Below, in pieces: positions 24,593 to 34,612 of a stretch of 64,000 nt of DNA. This stretch comes from Eubacteriaceae bacterium ES3. Lineage in GTDB: Bacteria > Bacillota > Clostridia > Eubacteriales > Eubacteriaceae. The notes beneath the pieces are model-generated. The model ran no database searches. It had not been told where the DNA came from and saw nothing but the letters and a program-made list of their open reading frames with translations. The position numbers were made by a program, and so were the translations under genes. Positions within the stretch are counted from its first letter, which is position 1. Every line of letters begins with the position of its first letter. The stretch is from contig CP130741.1 in NCBI GenBank assembly GCA_030586155.1, forward strand, positions 3,156,680-3,220,679, written 5' to 3'.

Positions 24593-26268
24593 TACATCCG
24601 CTCCGGTGCCTCAACCCCAAGAATTCCCAGTGCATTTTGCAATACCTGACGCACAGCTTTAATTAAATGAACGCGGGCTTTCATCAAATCTACATCCTCA
24701 ACCCGGACGCGACAGGCATTATAGAAGCTGTGGAAACCGGCTGCCAAATCAATCGTATAGCGGGTAATCCGACTGGGATCCATTTTTTCTTCAGCAATCA
24801 GAATCTCTGATGGAAAATCTGATAGAATTTCCAGTAGATTCATTTCTTCCTTCTCAACCAGGCAGCTATAATCAGCAGGCTCGCTTAAATTGACAGCCTC
24901 ATCCATCTGGCGGAGAATACTGCAAATCCGAGCATGAGCATATTGAACATAAAACACAGGATTATCATTGGACTGCTCAATGGCCAGGTCCAAATCAAAA
25001 TCAAAATGTGAATCCGGTGAACGCAGGTTAAAGAAAAATCGGGTCGCATCTACGCCGACTTCTTCGATCAGATCTGTCAAGGCAATAGCTTTTCCTTTAC
25101 GTTTTGACATTCGCGCCACTTCACCATCTCGAAGAAGACGAACCAACTGCATAATAACCACTTCGAAATTATCTGCATTAACACCAACAGCGGTTAAAGC
25201 ACCTTTCAGCCGGGCCACATGGCCGTGATGATCAGCACCCCAGACATTGATGCAGCGATCGAATTTACGGTCCACAAATTTATTCATATGATAGGCAATA
25301 TCAGCCATAAAATAAGTCGGCAATCCATTTGCTCGAATCAGGACATCGTCCTTTTCCGAACCAAACTCTGTCGCCTTAAACCAAAGCGCCCCGTTCTCTT
25401 CATATGCGTAACCGCCTTCTTTTAAGGCTTTTATAGTTTCATCGATAGCACCGCTGTCATAAAGACTTTGTTCTGAAAACCAGACATCGTAATTAATGCC
25501 ATAGACCCCAAGATCACTTTTCATTTTATCCAGGTTTTTATTAAGGGCATATTCAATCAGGACTTTCTTACGGTCTGCTTCTTCCCATGCAAGATAGGCA
25601 TTCCCGTTAATGGCAATAAAATCACGCATATGTTCCGTAATATCCTCACCCTGATAGCCATCTTCCGGAAAGGGAATATCCTCTCCTAAAAGCTGGCGAT
25701 ACCGAGCATCTAATGAATCGCCAAATTTCGCAATCTGATTGCCGGCATCATTGATATAGAATTCTCTGGTTACATCATATCCTGACCATGAAGCGATAGA
25801 AGCCAAAATATCACCGATTGCACCGCCACGAGCGTTACCCATATGCATTGGACCGGTTGGATTAGCCGAAATAAATTCCAGGTTATAGGTTTTACCGGCA
25901 TTTTTCTGGCTTTTTCCATAACCATCACCACGGTCTTTAATTTCTTCCAGCACCTGATAATGCCATTCCGGCTTCAGTCTGAAATTGATAAAACCAGGGC
26001 CGGCTATTTCCACTGATGCCACCGAGCTATTCTCGATTTCAAGATTATCAATCAAAGCTTCAGCTATAAATCGAGGCGCTTTTTTCGCCTGTTTGGGCAG
26101 CTGCATTGCAATATTAGTGGAGTAATCCCCATGTGTTTTTTCTCTGGGAACTTCCAGAAAAATTTCCGGCTTTTCGTCAATGCTAAAAGCCCCGGAAGCG
26201 ATTGTTTTATCGAGCCCCTGAGCAATAATATCCTTTAATTCCTCGCTTAATTTTTCCCGTATGTACAT
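24592..26268 (-). CDS. argS: Arginyl-tRNA synthetase
   Basis: A 558-residue class I synthetase. The N-terminal Add-1 tRNA-binding domain is followed by the HIGH-type motif ANPTGPMHMGNARGG and the KMSKS-like MSKRKGKAIAL, which is unusually well kept for an ArgS. The DALR anticodon-binding domain is at the C-terminus (AAGFHSFYNACRV...). It charges tRNA-Arg in the cytoplasm. The coupled downstream gene is tcdA, and the upstream gene (DUF1934) is its usual Firmicute neighbour. Confidence 0.96.
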   Translation of the reverse strand: MYIREKLSEELKDIIAQGLDKTIASGAFSIDEKPEIFLEVPREKTHGDYSTNIAMQLPKQAKKAPRFIAEALIDNLEIENSSVASVEIAGPGFINFRLKPEWHYQVLEEIKDRGDGYGKSQKNAGKTYNLEFISANPTGPMHMGNARGGAIGDILASIASWSGYDVTREFYINDAGNQIAKFGDSLDARYRQLLGEDIPFPEDGYQGEDITEHMRDFIAINGNAYLAWEEADRKKVLIEYALNKNLDKMKSDLGVYGINYDVWFSEQSLYDSGAIDETIKALKEGGYAYEENGALWFKATEFGSEKDDVLIRANGLPTYFMADIAYHMNKFVDRKFDRCINVWGADHHGHVARLKGALTAVGVNADNFEVVIMQLVRLLRDGEVARMSKRKGKAIALTDLIEEVGVDATRFFFNLRSPDSHFDFDLDLAIEQSNDNPVFYVQYAHARICSILRQMDEAVNLSEPADYSCLVEKEEMNLLEILSDFPSEILIAEEKMDPSRITRYTIDLAAGFHSFYNACRVRVEDVDLMKARVHLIKAVRQVLQNALGILGVEAPERM

Positions 26269-26301
26269 TCTTAATTCCTTTCATTCTGCCATTATAAGAT
26301 A

Positions 26302-26330
26302 CAAAAGGAGAAGCGTGGCTTCTCCTTTTG
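26302..26330 (-). terminator. Terminator between DUF1934 gene and argS
   Basis: CAAAAGGAGAAG pairs perfectly over 12 bp with CTTCTCCTTTTG around a five-base loop, eight bases beyond the DUF1934 stop. Because argS follows, it may attenuate rather than fully stop. Confidence 0.7.
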
Positions 26331-26338
26331 GCTAGCTT

Positions 26339-26773
26339 TTACTGGGTTATTTTAATATTTAAGACGTTTTCTGAGTTCACAATGCCTTCAATTTCAATAT
26401 TATAATCAATCATCACCTTGGTCGGCTCGCTCTTATCATTATAATTAACAAACACGTCCTTTGTCAGTATTCCCATCGCGACCTCACCGTAAGGTGTCGA
26501 ATACCAGGTTGTATTTCTTTTTCCGCTTTCGAATTCCATCACCGAATTGGTTGTTCCTAAACGAATTACCGAAACCTTCTGTCCATCGAGACAGACGGTC
26601 GTCGTCGTTCCTTCCATGCCTGATACTTCTGATTCTGTATAAGTTACACATAATCGATCGGATTCTCTATAAAACTGACCTTCAGTGAGAAACTCCAGGG
26701 TATCCTTGTTTTCTTCTTCATTTTTAACGGTTCCTGAAATGGACAACCATACTTTTTTTCTTTCCTCAGTCAT
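26339..26773 (-). CDS. DUF1934 (YwiB-type) beta-barrel protein
   Basis: A 144-residue protein that matches DUF1934 in length and layout: VWLSISGTVKNEEENKDTLEFLTEGQFYRESDRLCVTY at the start, VCLDGQKVSVIRLG in the middle and MIDYNIEIEG at the end. The family has a lipocalin-like small barrel and unknown function, and lies next to argS in many Firmicutes, as here. It is preceded by AAGGAGA. There are no membrane or catalytic motifs. Confidence 0.85.
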   Translation of the reverse strand: MTEERKKVWLSISGTVKNEEENKDTLEFLTEGQFYRESDRLCVTYTESEVSGMEGTTTTVCLDGQKVSVIRLGTTNSVMEFESGKRNTTWYSTPYGEVAMGILTKDVFVNYNDKSEPTKVMIDYNIEIEGIVNSENVLNIKITQ

Positions 26774-26880
26774 CTTTTCTCCTTGGGGTTTAATCTCACA
26801 CTATTAAACCATTGATTGACAGTTTTATCAAGAAATTTTCTTTTTTTCCTTAAAATCAATTAATCTTCATTTAAAGAGAG

Positions 26881-27936
26881 CTACACCTGAACGGTCACAC
26901 GTTTTCTTTTTGCCGAATGGATAATCCGTTCCACCAGTTCCTCATAGGGAATCCCGGTAGCTTCCCACATTTTAGGATACATACTGATATTGGTAAATCC
27001 TGGTAAGGTATTGACTTCATTGATATAAATATCACCCTCGTCGGTCAGGAAAAAATCAACCCGCGACAAACTTGATCCTTCAATGGCTTCAAATGCTTGT
27101 ACAGCATACTTTCTGATTTGCTCCATGGCTTTTTCATCAATCTGAGCTGGAATAACCACTTTTGAATCCTCCTGATCCGAGTACTTGGCCTCATAATCAT
27201 AGAATTCTTTCGAAGGAATTACTTCTCCGGCAATAGAAGCTATAATTTCACCATCTTCTTCAAGCACCGCACATTCGATTTCTTTACCTTTAACAAAGGC
27301 TTCAAGAATAATTTTATGATCGAATACCAGTGCGATATCCACCGACTCAAGGAGTTCCTGACGATCATGCGCCTTGCTGATCCCCACACTGGATCCCATA
27401 TTGGCAGGTTTTACAAAAATCGGATAGCCAAGGGTTTTCTCTGCCTTTTCAATGAGTGTTTCTTTTTCTTTTTGCCAATGATTTTCTCTAAAGTACATAT
27501 ATTTGCCCGTTGGAATTCCCACACTTTCAAACATTACCTTGGAAAAAACCTTGTCCATACCAACAGCTGAACTTAAGACCCCGCATCCCACATAAGGCTT
27601 ATTGAGCATTTCAAAAACCCCCTGGATCGTTCCATCCTCACCCATTGGTCCGTGCAGTACCGGAAAAAATACGTCAATATCTGAGAAAATCGGATCGGCA
27701 AAAAATGAAAAATCTCCAGTTAAGTGCATCATGCTCTCTTCCCAGCTGCCATCTTTTATATGTTTATAATCTCCGCTATAGATATACCATTTTCCTTTTC
27801 TGGTAATACCAATCGTAGTAATATTAAATTTTTCAGTATCGATGACTTTAAGTACATTATAAGCCGAAACACAGGATACCTCGTGTTCTCCTGACTGGCC
27901 ACCAAAAACGACTCCCAGATTGAGCTTATTCGCCAT
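26881..27936 (-). CDS. ddl: D-alanine--D-alanine ligase
   Basis: A 351-residue ATP-grasp ligase. It begins LGVVFGGQSGEHEVSCVSA, the standard N-terminal motif. The serine/lysine loop region is FYDYEAKYSD, of the Tyr type expected for D-Ala at the second site rather than D-lactate. Mg ligands are in EGSSLSRVDFFLTDEGDIYINEVNTLPGFT. It makes the dipeptide for peptidoglycan in the cytoplasm. The gene lies 17 bp downstream of the DUF523 gene. Confidence 0.94.
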   Translation of the reverse strand: MANKLNLGVVFGGQSGEHEVSCVSAYNVLKVIDTEKFNITTIGITRKGKWYIYSGDYKHIKDGSWEESMMHLTGDFSFFADPIFSDIDVFFPVLHGPMGEDGTIQGVFEMLNKPYVGCGVLSSAVGMDKVFSKVMFESVGIPTGKYMYFRENHWQKEKETLIEKAEKTLGYPIFVKPANMGSSVGISKAHDRQELLESVDIALVFDHKIILEAFVKGKEIECAVLEEDGEIIASIAGEVIPSKEFYDYEAKYSDQEDSKVVIPAQIDEKAMEQIRKYAVQAFEAIEGSSLSRVDFFLTDEGDIYINEVNTLPGFTNISMYPKMWEATGIPYEELVERIIHSAKRKRVTVQV

Positions 27937-27953
27937 AAGTTCTACTCCTTAAT

Positions 27954-28445
27954 CTATTGAATACATTCCAGAAATTCTTCTTCTGTAATCACTGTAATTC
28001 CATTCTGCTTGAAAAGTTCTACCGTAACACCATCGCCTTTAACCTTTTTCCCCTGAAAACTGCCGTCATATATGACACCGCAGCCACAGGAAGGACTGTT
28101 ACTTTTCATCACTGCAATTTTTGCACCAGTCACTTTTGCCGTATCCAGTGCCCGCTCTGCCCCCAATTTAAAAACCTCAGTTAAGTCTTCACCCTTAATG
28201 GAAAAAACTTTTCTCTCCCCGTCAACTGTTCTGACCTCTGAACAGTCTCTAGGAGTTGGAAGACCACCCAGTACTTCCGGGCAAACTGCAATCGCCTGAC
28301 CTTTCAACAGCAATTGGCGCAGTTCCTCAACCAATGATCCCTTTTCCTGATAATTAATTTCCATTCCTAAAAGACAACCCGATACCAGAATTTTCTCTTT
28401 GTTCTCGATCGCCTTTTTCAGCACCAAAAAATCCTGTTGATTCAT
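27954..28445 (-). CDS. DUF523/TudS-like cysteine protein
   Basis: A 163-residue protein with the DUF523 signature: ILVSGCLLGMEINY near the start, VCPEVLGGLPTPRDCSE in the middle and MKSNSPSCGCGVIYDGSF later. The three conserved cysteines bind a 4Fe-4S cluster in the characterised TudS thiouracil desulfurase. A desulfurase role for damaged or salvage thiopyrimidines is likely by family but not proven. It is placed between the hexapeptide-repeat protein gene and ddl, all on one strand with gaps of 13-17 bp, probably one message. Confidence 0.85.
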   Translation of the reverse strand: MNQQDFLVLKKAIENKEKILVSGCLLGMEINYQEKGSLVEELRQLLLKGQAIAVCPEVLGGLPTPRDCSEVRTVDGERKVFSIKGEDLTEVFKLGAERALDTAKVTGAKIAVMKSNSPSCGCGVIYDGSFQGKKVKGDGVTVELFKQNGITVITEEEFLECIQ

Positions 28446-28458
28446 ACAAACCCCTCTT

Positions 28459-28842
28459 TCACTTCTTATTCAATTCATTTTCACGATAAATCCAGGCCCC
28501 CCGTTTGAAGACCATTTTATAAATCATGTCTTTCAGCACAATTTCACCGGTTTTGACAACTGAATCTGGAGCAATTTTGATATTGTCAGCGATTTTTGCA
28601 CCCATCCCGATTTTCGTATCCGACCCAATCTCTACGGAAGCACCAATGATCGCCCCAGGCTCCACTACAACATTTTTTTGAAGACTTGAGTCCCGCTCAA
28701 CAATCACACCAGTCCCCAAACGACAGCCTTCATCGATTCTTACCGCTTCACCAACGATCACACCAGCGCCTATAAAAAGGCCCTCTCCAAGTATAGCGGT
28801 TTCATCAATTACGGCACTTTTATGGATACTTGATTTTATCAT
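28459..28842 (-). CDS. Left-handed beta-helix (hexapeptide-repeat) protein
   Basis: A 127-residue protein consisting almost wholly of hexapeptide repeats of the [LIV]GxxxxI type, for example TAILGEGLFIGAGVIVGEAV and GSDTKIGMGAKIADNI. No acyltransferase active-site histidine region is clear and the protein is short, so it may be a gamma-carbonic-anhydrase-like or structural domain, or an acyltransferase fragment. It lies 28 bp downstream of the RNA methyltransferase gene. Confidence 0.75.
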   Translation of the reverse strand: MIKSSIHKSAVIDETAILGEGLFIGAGVIVGEAVRIDEGCRLGTGVIVERDSSLQKNVVVEPGAIIGASVEIGSDTKIGMGAKIADNIKIAPDSVVKTGEIVLKDMIYKMVFKRGAWIYRENELNKK

Positions 28843-28870
28843 AAAATTATATCTCCTGACAGATTTTTCC

Positions 28871-30271
28871 TTACTTTTTGCGAATTCTCAAGCCTTTGGG
28901 ATAGTGATTTTTGATCTTTTTTTCACTGGCTTTTCCAAAACCAAGCGGATATCCCTGATAGGTTAAAAGAACCCATCCGGATTTCTGGTCTTCTTCAATT
29001 ATTTCCCCTTTTAAATACTGATAACTCATTTCTTCGGAAGAAAGGTTAAAACTATTTAAAACCATTTCTTCTGTCAAAAACATGGCCAGCGCATAGGAGG
29101 GTTCAAAACGATTCTTTTTGAGCTGTCCCAGGTGCAATCCCGGTCTCAAAACCTTTAAACCACTGATTGAATCGGCACTAATTCCCTGGGGGAACTGATA
29201 AAGATGGTCGCCTGACTGATACAGATTTTTTGAAAAAGACACTTGATATTCCGGCCTGATCATCTCAGATAAAAAGACCTGATAATTTTTCAAATCCTGC
29301 TTGGCAGCTTTTTTAAACCGCCCTTTAGGTGAAGCTTTAAGACCACTCTCATGTTCTTGAGATGCTTTTTCTTTTTTCAGTCTCGCGATGAAGTGCCCTT
29401 CCCCCTGAACATGCATGGGCATGATCCGCAGGGTTTTATCAAGCTCCTTCAAATTATTTTTACTCCACTCCGGATGCCCTGAATCATTTAAGCCCGTAAG
29501 ACTTATCCTTTCCAGAGAAAACGATTCTTGATTCAGAAAGTCCTCGATCACCTGTTCATTTTCCTCAGGCGAGAATGTACAAGTAGAGTAAACCAAAATC
29601 CCCTCCGGTTTTAACAGGCGGCTTGCCGACTCAAGAATTTTTTCCTGTTTTCCCACACACCGTTCAACCCGCTCGATGCTCCAGTCGTTTAAGGCACCGG
29701 GATCTTTGCGAAACATCCCCTCACCGGAGCAGGGCGCATCCACCAGAATTTTATCGAATTTCTCATAAAAAACAGAAACCAGCCGTTCCGGAAATTCATT
29801 GGTCACCAGTACATTCCCGATACCCATCCGTTCAATATTGGTCGATAAAACCCCAGCCCGGGAATTTACCAGCTCATTGGCTACAAGCAATCCCTCGCCC
29901 TGCAAGGCTGCACCAATTTGGGTGGACTTCCCTCCTGGTGCGGCACAAAGATCCAGGACCCAATCACCTGGGGAAACATCAAGGGCTTCCACGGCTGCCA
30001 TCGCCGTGGGCTCCTGAACGTAATAAAGACCTGCGTAATAAAATGGATTTTTACCAGGACGCACAGAGGCATCAATAAAAAAACCGGTCTCACACCAGGG
30101 AACTCGATTCGTTTCAAAGGGCAGTATTCTTTTTAATTGTTCGGGAGCGATCTTGAGGGTATTGGTTCTGAGCCCTTTTATTTCCTCACGATCGTAAGTC
30201 TCAAGAAACGCCTCATATTCAGGTCCCATCAGTTCTTTCATTTTTTCCTTAAATGCCTGTGGCAGTTCCAT
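28871..30271 (-). CDS. RsmF/RsmB-type rRNA cytosine-C5 methyltransferase
   Basis: A 466-residue protein from the ATG at 30271, which has AGGAGG five bases upstream; the frame open to 30319 lacks such a site. SAM-binding motifs are DLCAAPGGKSTQIGAAL and VDAPCSGEGMFRKDPG. The second catalytic cysteine is in VYSTCTFSPEENEQVI. The C-terminal RNA-binding part (FPQGISADSISGLKVLRPGLHLG) is of the YebU/RsmF kind. It methylates cytosine in 16S rRNA. The exact site cannot be told by eye. Confidence 0.9.
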   Translation of the reverse strand: MELPQAFKEKMKELMGPEYEAFLETYDREEIKGLRTNTLKIAPEQLKRILPFETNRVPWCETGFFIDASVRPGKNPFYYAGLYYVQEPTAMAAVEALDVSPGDWVLDLCAAPGGKSTQIGAALQGEGLLVANELVNSRAGVLSTNIERMGIGNVLVTNEFPERLVSVFYEKFDKILVDAPCSGEGMFRKDPGALNDWSIERVERCVGKQEKILESASRLLKPEGILVYSTCTFSPEENEQVIEDFLNQESFSLERISLTGLNDSGHPEWSKNNLKELDKTLRIMPMHVQGEGHFIARLKKEKASQEHESGLKASPKGRFKKAAKQDLKNYQVFLSEMIRPEYQVSFSKNLYQSGDHLYQFPQGISADSISGLKVLRPGLHLGQLKKNRFEPSYALAMFLTEEMVLNSFNLSSEEMSYQYLKGEIIEEDQKSGWVLLTYQGYPLGFGKASEKKIKNHYPKGLRIRKK

Positions 30272-30359
30272 CCTTACCTCCTGAGTTATAGTATTTTTAA
30301 TTATACTTTCTTCACTCAAAAATTACAAATCCTTTCCCTGAAAAACAAGCTTTCTCACT

Positions 30360-30403
30360 AAAAAAGCAGGGAAAATCCAGTATTCTGAATTCATACCCTG
30401 CTT
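30360..30403 (-). terminator. Terminator of the PIN/TRAM gene
   Basis: AAGCAGGG and CCCTGCTT pair across a 24-base loop and end in a U run on the minus strand, about 40 bases after the stop. Confidence 0.65.
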
Positions 30404-30444
30404 CTATCGCCTTCAGGCCATTTAACTTTTAATACTACAAACAC

Positions 30445-31551
30445 CTATCTTTTAGGCTTGGCAAAAATCATCCGCCCGGCAGATGTCTGTAAAATACTGG
30501 TCACAATAACAATGGTCGAGCTGCCGATATAGCGTTTGCCGTTTTCAACTACGATCATCGTTCCATCATCCAGATAGGCAACCGCCTGACCGTTATCTTT
30601 TCCGGCTTTGACAAGCAGTACTTTCATTTCCTCACCCGGCAACACAATTGGTTTAACCGCATTAGCCAGCTCATTCATATTAAGCACTTCTATCCCCTGA
30701 ACAGTGGCTACCTTATTAAGATTATAATCGTTGGTTACGATTTTTCCCTTAGTAGATTTAGCCAGTTTAATCAGTTTTGAGTCCACTTCGTTGACATCGT
30801 CAAAATCTTCTTCAGTGATTTGAACTTCAATATCCAATTCCGTCTGAATTTTGTTCAAAATATCCAAGCCTCGTCGGCCGCGGTTTCTTTTCAGTTCATC
30901 CGCCGAATCCGAAATCAGCTGCAGTTCATTAAGGACAAAAACCGGTATCACCAGCGGTCCTTCAACAAATCCAGTCTGGCAGATATCAAAAATACGACCA
31001 TCAATAATTACACTGGTATCCAAAAGCTTGGGAATTGCACAGTTCTTCTTTTTTGTATTCTTTTTGACTTCAACCGGAGCGGTTCCCGGTTCTTTTTCTT
31101 TTCGCAGTCCCTGAAACGCCAGCAGAATATCGTCTCTTTTCTTCATCGGAATTGTAAACCCGATATAGCCAAGGACAATATAAATCGCAATGGTCAGAAC
31201 TCCACTCACCCATGGAATTGGGATTTGCATCAGTGCAATACTGATCAGCATCGCAATCAGAAGACCAATCACCAGGCCAATAATGCCGAAACTCACATCA
31301 ACCAGCCGTACATTTTCCAGACTTGCCTCGATAATTTTAGACAAATGCTTGACTGCTTTTAAAAAAAGCGGAAATAAAATAAAAAAGATAAGACCAAATA
31401 GTAAAACAAGCGCAATATAAATTGCAATTTCCAGTTCTGTGCTTAAATTTACAGATTCCTGAAACCACCCGCTTGTGATTGTCAGATTTGCAGCTCCTAC
31501 CCCCAGAAGCATTCCAACCAGGGCAAACAGCACTCTAAATATTTTCTGCAT
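30445..31551 (-). CDS. PIN/TRAM-domain membrane protein (YacL type)
   Basis: A 368-residue protein with four N-terminal membrane spans (to about residue 150), a PIN nuclease domain opening [21 protein letters not shown] and continuing [11 protein letters not shown], and a C-terminal TRAM RNA-binding domain with [18 protein letters not shown]. The acidic PIN residues look intact, so an RNase activity is likely. The gene commonly follows carD in Firmicutes, as here, but a strong terminator separates them. The role in cells is not established. Confidence 0.9.
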   Translation of the reverse strand: MQKIFRVLFALVGMLLGVGAANLTITSGWFQESVNLSTELEIAIYIALVLLFGLIFFILFPLFLKAVKHLSKIIEASLENVRLVDVSFGIIGLVIGLLIAMLISIALMQIPIPWVSGVLTIAIYIVLGYIGFTIPMKKRDDILLAFQGLRKEKEPGTAPVEVKKNTKKKNCAIPKLLDTSVIIDGRIFDICQTGFVEGPLVIPVFVLNELQLISDSADELKRNRGRRGLDILNKIQTELDIEVQITEEDFDDVNEVDSKLIKLAKSTKGKIVTNDYNLNKVATVQGIEVLNMNELANAVKPIVLPGEEMKVLLVKAGKDNGQAVAYLDDGTMIVVENGKRYIGSSTIVIVTSILQTSAGRMIFAKPKR

Positions 31552-31674
31552 TCTTCTTCACCCCCTTTCTGTCTTAAACTAAATTATACCATTCAATTCT
31601 TAAGGATTTATCTTTTATTGTCCCTTTCCTCTAAATATCCTAATTCCCAATTCTACCAGCGCTTTTTCCGACTA

Positions 31675-31734
31675 AAAAAAAGCCACCTTCATTGCAGCAC
31701 AGGAAACCTGCGTTGCAATGAAGGTGGCTTTTTT
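31675..31734 (-). terminator. Strong terminator of carD
   Basis: GCCACCTTCATTGCA and TGCAATGAAGGTGGC form a perfect 15-bp stem with A7 and T6 on either side, directly after the carD stop. Confidence 0.9.
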
Positions 31735-32226
31735 CTATTCTTCGCTTTCCTCACAGACAGCATCATTGATGATACCTACGATTTCATCCTTATCTCGTTT
31801 TTCAATCAAAATCATCTCACTGACCAAAAAATTTCTGGCACTGTTAAGCATTTTCTTCTCACCAGTCGACAGTCCTTTTTTACGGTCCAGCAAAATCAGA
31901 TTTTTTACCACTTTGGCGACTTCGAAAATATCACCTGTTTTAAGATGCTCCAGATGATCCCGGTACCTTCGGTTCCAATTTTTTTCCATTTCATCCATTG
32001 GAGCATTCATGGACTCCAGCATTTCACTGATCGCATCCTTCTCGACGACTGTCCTAACGCCAATCTCATCGACCTTATCTACTGGAATTAAGATCTGCAG
32101 CCCTTCTGAAACAATTTGCATAATGTAATAAGTATTTATCTCGTCAAAAATCTCACGCTCTTCGATTGCTTCAATGATGCCTGCGCCGTGCATTGGGTAG
32201 ACAATTTTATCACCAATTTTGTACAT
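31735..32226 (-). CDS. carD: CarD-family RNA polymerase-binding regulator
   Basis: A 163-residue protein. It starts YKIGDKIVYPMHGAGIIEAIEEREI, the Tudor-like domain that binds the RNA polymerase beta subunit, followed by a helical DNA-backbone-binding region (RYRDHLEHLKTGDIFEVAKVVKNL). CarD stabilises open promoter complexes, mainly at rRNA and housekeeping promoters. The length fits the short CarD/CdnL group rather than Mfd. Confidence 0.93.
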   Translation of the reverse strand: MYKIGDKIVYPMHGAGIIEAIEEREIFDEINTYYIMQIVSEGLQILIPVDKVDEIGVRTVVEKDAISEMLESMNAPMDEMEKNWNRRYRDHLEHLKTGDIFEVAKVVKNLILLDRKKGLSTGEKKMLNSARNFLVSEMILIEKRDKDEIVGIINDAVCEESEE

Positions 32227-32325
32227 ATAACCACTCCCATCATTGATAGTTATTTCATTATACCATAAAAAAAAGGAATAAGCCTTTTATTTTATAAAAA
32301 GTTTATTCCAGTGTCAATCTTTTTT

Positions 32326-34449
32326 TTAAACAATCATTGATAAACCAATTCGTTTTCTGTCAAGATCCAGAGAAATCACTTTAACACTCACCACATCACC
32401 TAATGAAACCGCCTCTGACGGGTGCTTGATAAAGGAATCGGTAATTTGGGATATATGGACCAGCCCATCCTGGTGAACACCGATATCCACGAAAGCACCA
32501 AAATCAATCACGTTACGAACTGTTCCTGTAAGCTCCATCCCCACAGACAAGTCTTCCATTTTCAGGACATCTGATCTGAGATGGGGCTTTGGCGCCGATT
32601 CTCGGGGATCCCGACCAGGTTTTCTCAGTTCCTTAACAATATCATAAAGTGTTGGGACCCCAACTCCCAGCTCGTCAGCAAGATCGGCATAGCTTTTTTT
32701 GATCACCAGCTCCTGTTTCCCCAAACTCGCTTTATCAATTCCATTCATCAGCAAAAGCTTTTCCACAGATTTATAAGATTCAGGATGAACACCGGTGTTA
32801 TCAAGAAGGTTATCGCCGTCATCGATTCTTAAAAAGCCGGCACACTGTTCAAAGGCTTTGGCTCCCAGACCTTTTACTTTTTTAAGTTCATTGCGATTTT
32901 TGAATGTGCCATTTTCCTGACGGTATTTCAAAATATTGCCGGCTATCGTTTTGTTAACCCCAGCCACATATTTTAACAGGGCTACTGAGGCTCTGTTGAC
33001 ATTAACACCCACATTGTTGACGGCATCTTCAACCGTTGCTTCCAGCATCCGTTCCAGCTCTTTCTGATTGACATCATGCTGATACTGTCCCACTCCAATA
33101 TGCTTGGGATCGATTTTAACAAGCTCCGAAAGCGGATCCTGGAGTCGTCCGCCAATCGAAATAGCACCACGCAGGGAAACATTAATATCCGGATATTCTT
33201 CAGTTCCCAGTTCCGAAGCTGAATAAACTGAAGCACCTGCCTCATTAACTACAATATAGGCAACAGGATGTTTAGCTTTTTTAATGACTTTAGCCACAAA
33301 CTGTTCCGATTCCCGGGAGGCGGTTCCATTGCCGATGGCAATAATATCGACTTTAAACTTATCAATCAGTTCAAGCAGCTCCTTTTCGGCTTTTTCTTCC
33401 TGGCCTTTGGAGAATACCGGATAAATGGTTGTCGTCGCCAGTACCTCTCCCATTTTATCAAGAACTGCAATCTTGCAGCCGGTTCGAAAGGCCGGGTCAA
33501 AGCCCATAGTTACCTTGTCTTTAAAGGGCGGCTGCAGCAGGAGTTTCTTTAGATTCAAGGCGAACAGCTTAATCGCCCCTTCTTCGGCCCGCTCTTTTAA
33601 CAGTGCTCTTATTTCTCTTTCAATAGCCGGGGCAATCAGTCTGGAATATCCATCCTCAATGGCCATTTTTACATGAACCGCCGTCTTGTCCCGTAAATTT
33701 TCTTTAAGCAGATAACTTTCAATTTCTTCAACCGGTGCCAATACTTTGACATTTAACACTTTTCGTTTCTCGCCCCGATTAACAGCGAGAATCCGATGGT
33801 CCTTGATACCTTTAATGGCTTCCTCGTAATCAAAATACATTTCAAGCTCAGGGCTTTCCAATTCTTTTCCTTTAATCACCGTCGCTTTCAGACGGCCCTT
33901 TTCCAGCGATATCTTCCTGATTACACCCCGATAGTTTGCGTTATCAGAAATCATCTCAGCCAGGATGTCCCGGGCCAGCTGCAGAGCTTCTTCGGCACTT
34001 GCCACTTCCAACTCCGGACTGATAAAAGTTTTGGCGAGCTCCAGTAACTCCTTTTCACTAAGCGTCTGCTCGAACATCTTTAATGCCAGAGGTTCAATTC
34101 CCTTTTCCCTGGCGGCCGATGCTCTGGTCTTTTTCTTCTTTTTATAGGGCAGATACAAATCTTCCACTTCCTGTAGAGTTTGTGCCTGTTCAATACTCAT
34201 TTTCAGTTCTGGATTTAGGGCCTTCTGCTCATCAATTGATCTGATAATTTCTTCTTTTCGCTTATCCAGTTTACGGAGATAAGTGAGTCTTACATCCAGT
34301 TCCCTGAGCAGGGCATCACTTAAATTACCGGTTACTTCTTTTCGGTAACGGGCAATAAAAGGAATTGTATTGCCTTCATCAATGAGTTTAATGGTATCCT
34401 CAACCTGTTTTGCTTTGATCGAAAATTCTTGTGCTAATTGCTTTATCAT
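32326..34449 (-). CDS. tex: Tex-family RNA-binding transcription accessory protein
   Basis: A 707-residue protein of normal Tex length. Order: N-terminal helical domain, YqgF-like RNase-H-fold domain (MGFDPAFRTGCKIAVLDKMGEVL), two helix-hairpin-helix segments (NRNELKKVKGLGAKAFEQCAGFL) and a C-terminal S1 domain (VGMELTGTVRNVIDFGAFVDIGVHQDGLVHISQI). It binds nucleic acid and affects transcription. It is monocistronic here, divergent from degV. Confidence 0.95.
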   Translation of the reverse strand: MIKQLAQEFSIKAKQVEDTIKLIDEGNTIPFIARYRKEVTGNLSDALLRELDVRLTYLRKLDKRKEEIIRSIDEQKALNPELKMSIEQAQTLQEVEDLYLPYKKKKKTRASAAREKGIEPLALKMFEQTLSEKELLELAKTFISPELEVASAEEALQLARDILAEMISDNANYRGVIRKISLEKGRLKATVIKGKELESPELEMYFDYEEAIKGIKDHRILAVNRGEKRKVLNVKVLAPVEEIESYLLKENLRDKTAVHVKMAIEDGYSRLIAPAIEREIRALLKERAEEGAIKLFALNLKKLLLQPPFKDKVTMGFDPAFRTGCKIAVLDKMGEVLATTTIYPVFSKGQEEKAEKELLELIDKFKVDIIAIGNGTASRESEQFVAKVIKKAKHPVAYIVVNEAGASVYSASELGTEEYPDINVSLRGAISIGGRLQDPLSELVKIDPKHIGVGQYQHDVNQKELERMLEATVEDAVNNVGVNVNRASVALLKYVAGVNKTIAGNILKYRQENGTFKNRNELKKVKGLGAKAFEQCAGFLRIDDGDNLLDNTGVHPESYKSVEKLLLMNGIDKASLGKQELVIKKSYADLADELGVGVPTLYDIVKELRKPGRDPRESAPKPHLRSDVLKMEDLSVGMELTGTVRNVIDFGAFVDIGVHQDGLVHISQITDSFIKHPSEAVSLGDVVSVKVISLDLDRKRIGLSMIV

Positions 34450-34554
34450 TCTATGTATCCTTTTCTTTTTCTTGCTGATAGTTTATCATCTTTTGAGCAT
34501 TACATAAACCACCTTTTTTCTGTTCTATGGATAAAGTGTCTGTATTTTGTCTGA

Positions 34555-34583
34555 TTGTCAATTGAAGCATTTCATGCTAAAAT
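34555..34583 (+). promoter_or_regulatory. Promoter of the DegV gene
   Basis: TTGTCA (34555-34560), exactly 17 bases, then TAAAAT (34578-34583) with an upstream TG one base before the -10. It is a good housekeeping promoter match 30 bases before the gene start, which has AAAGGAG upstream. Confidence 0.65.
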
Positions 34584-34612
34584 ACTTAGAATAACTACAA
34601 AGGAGTATTCCA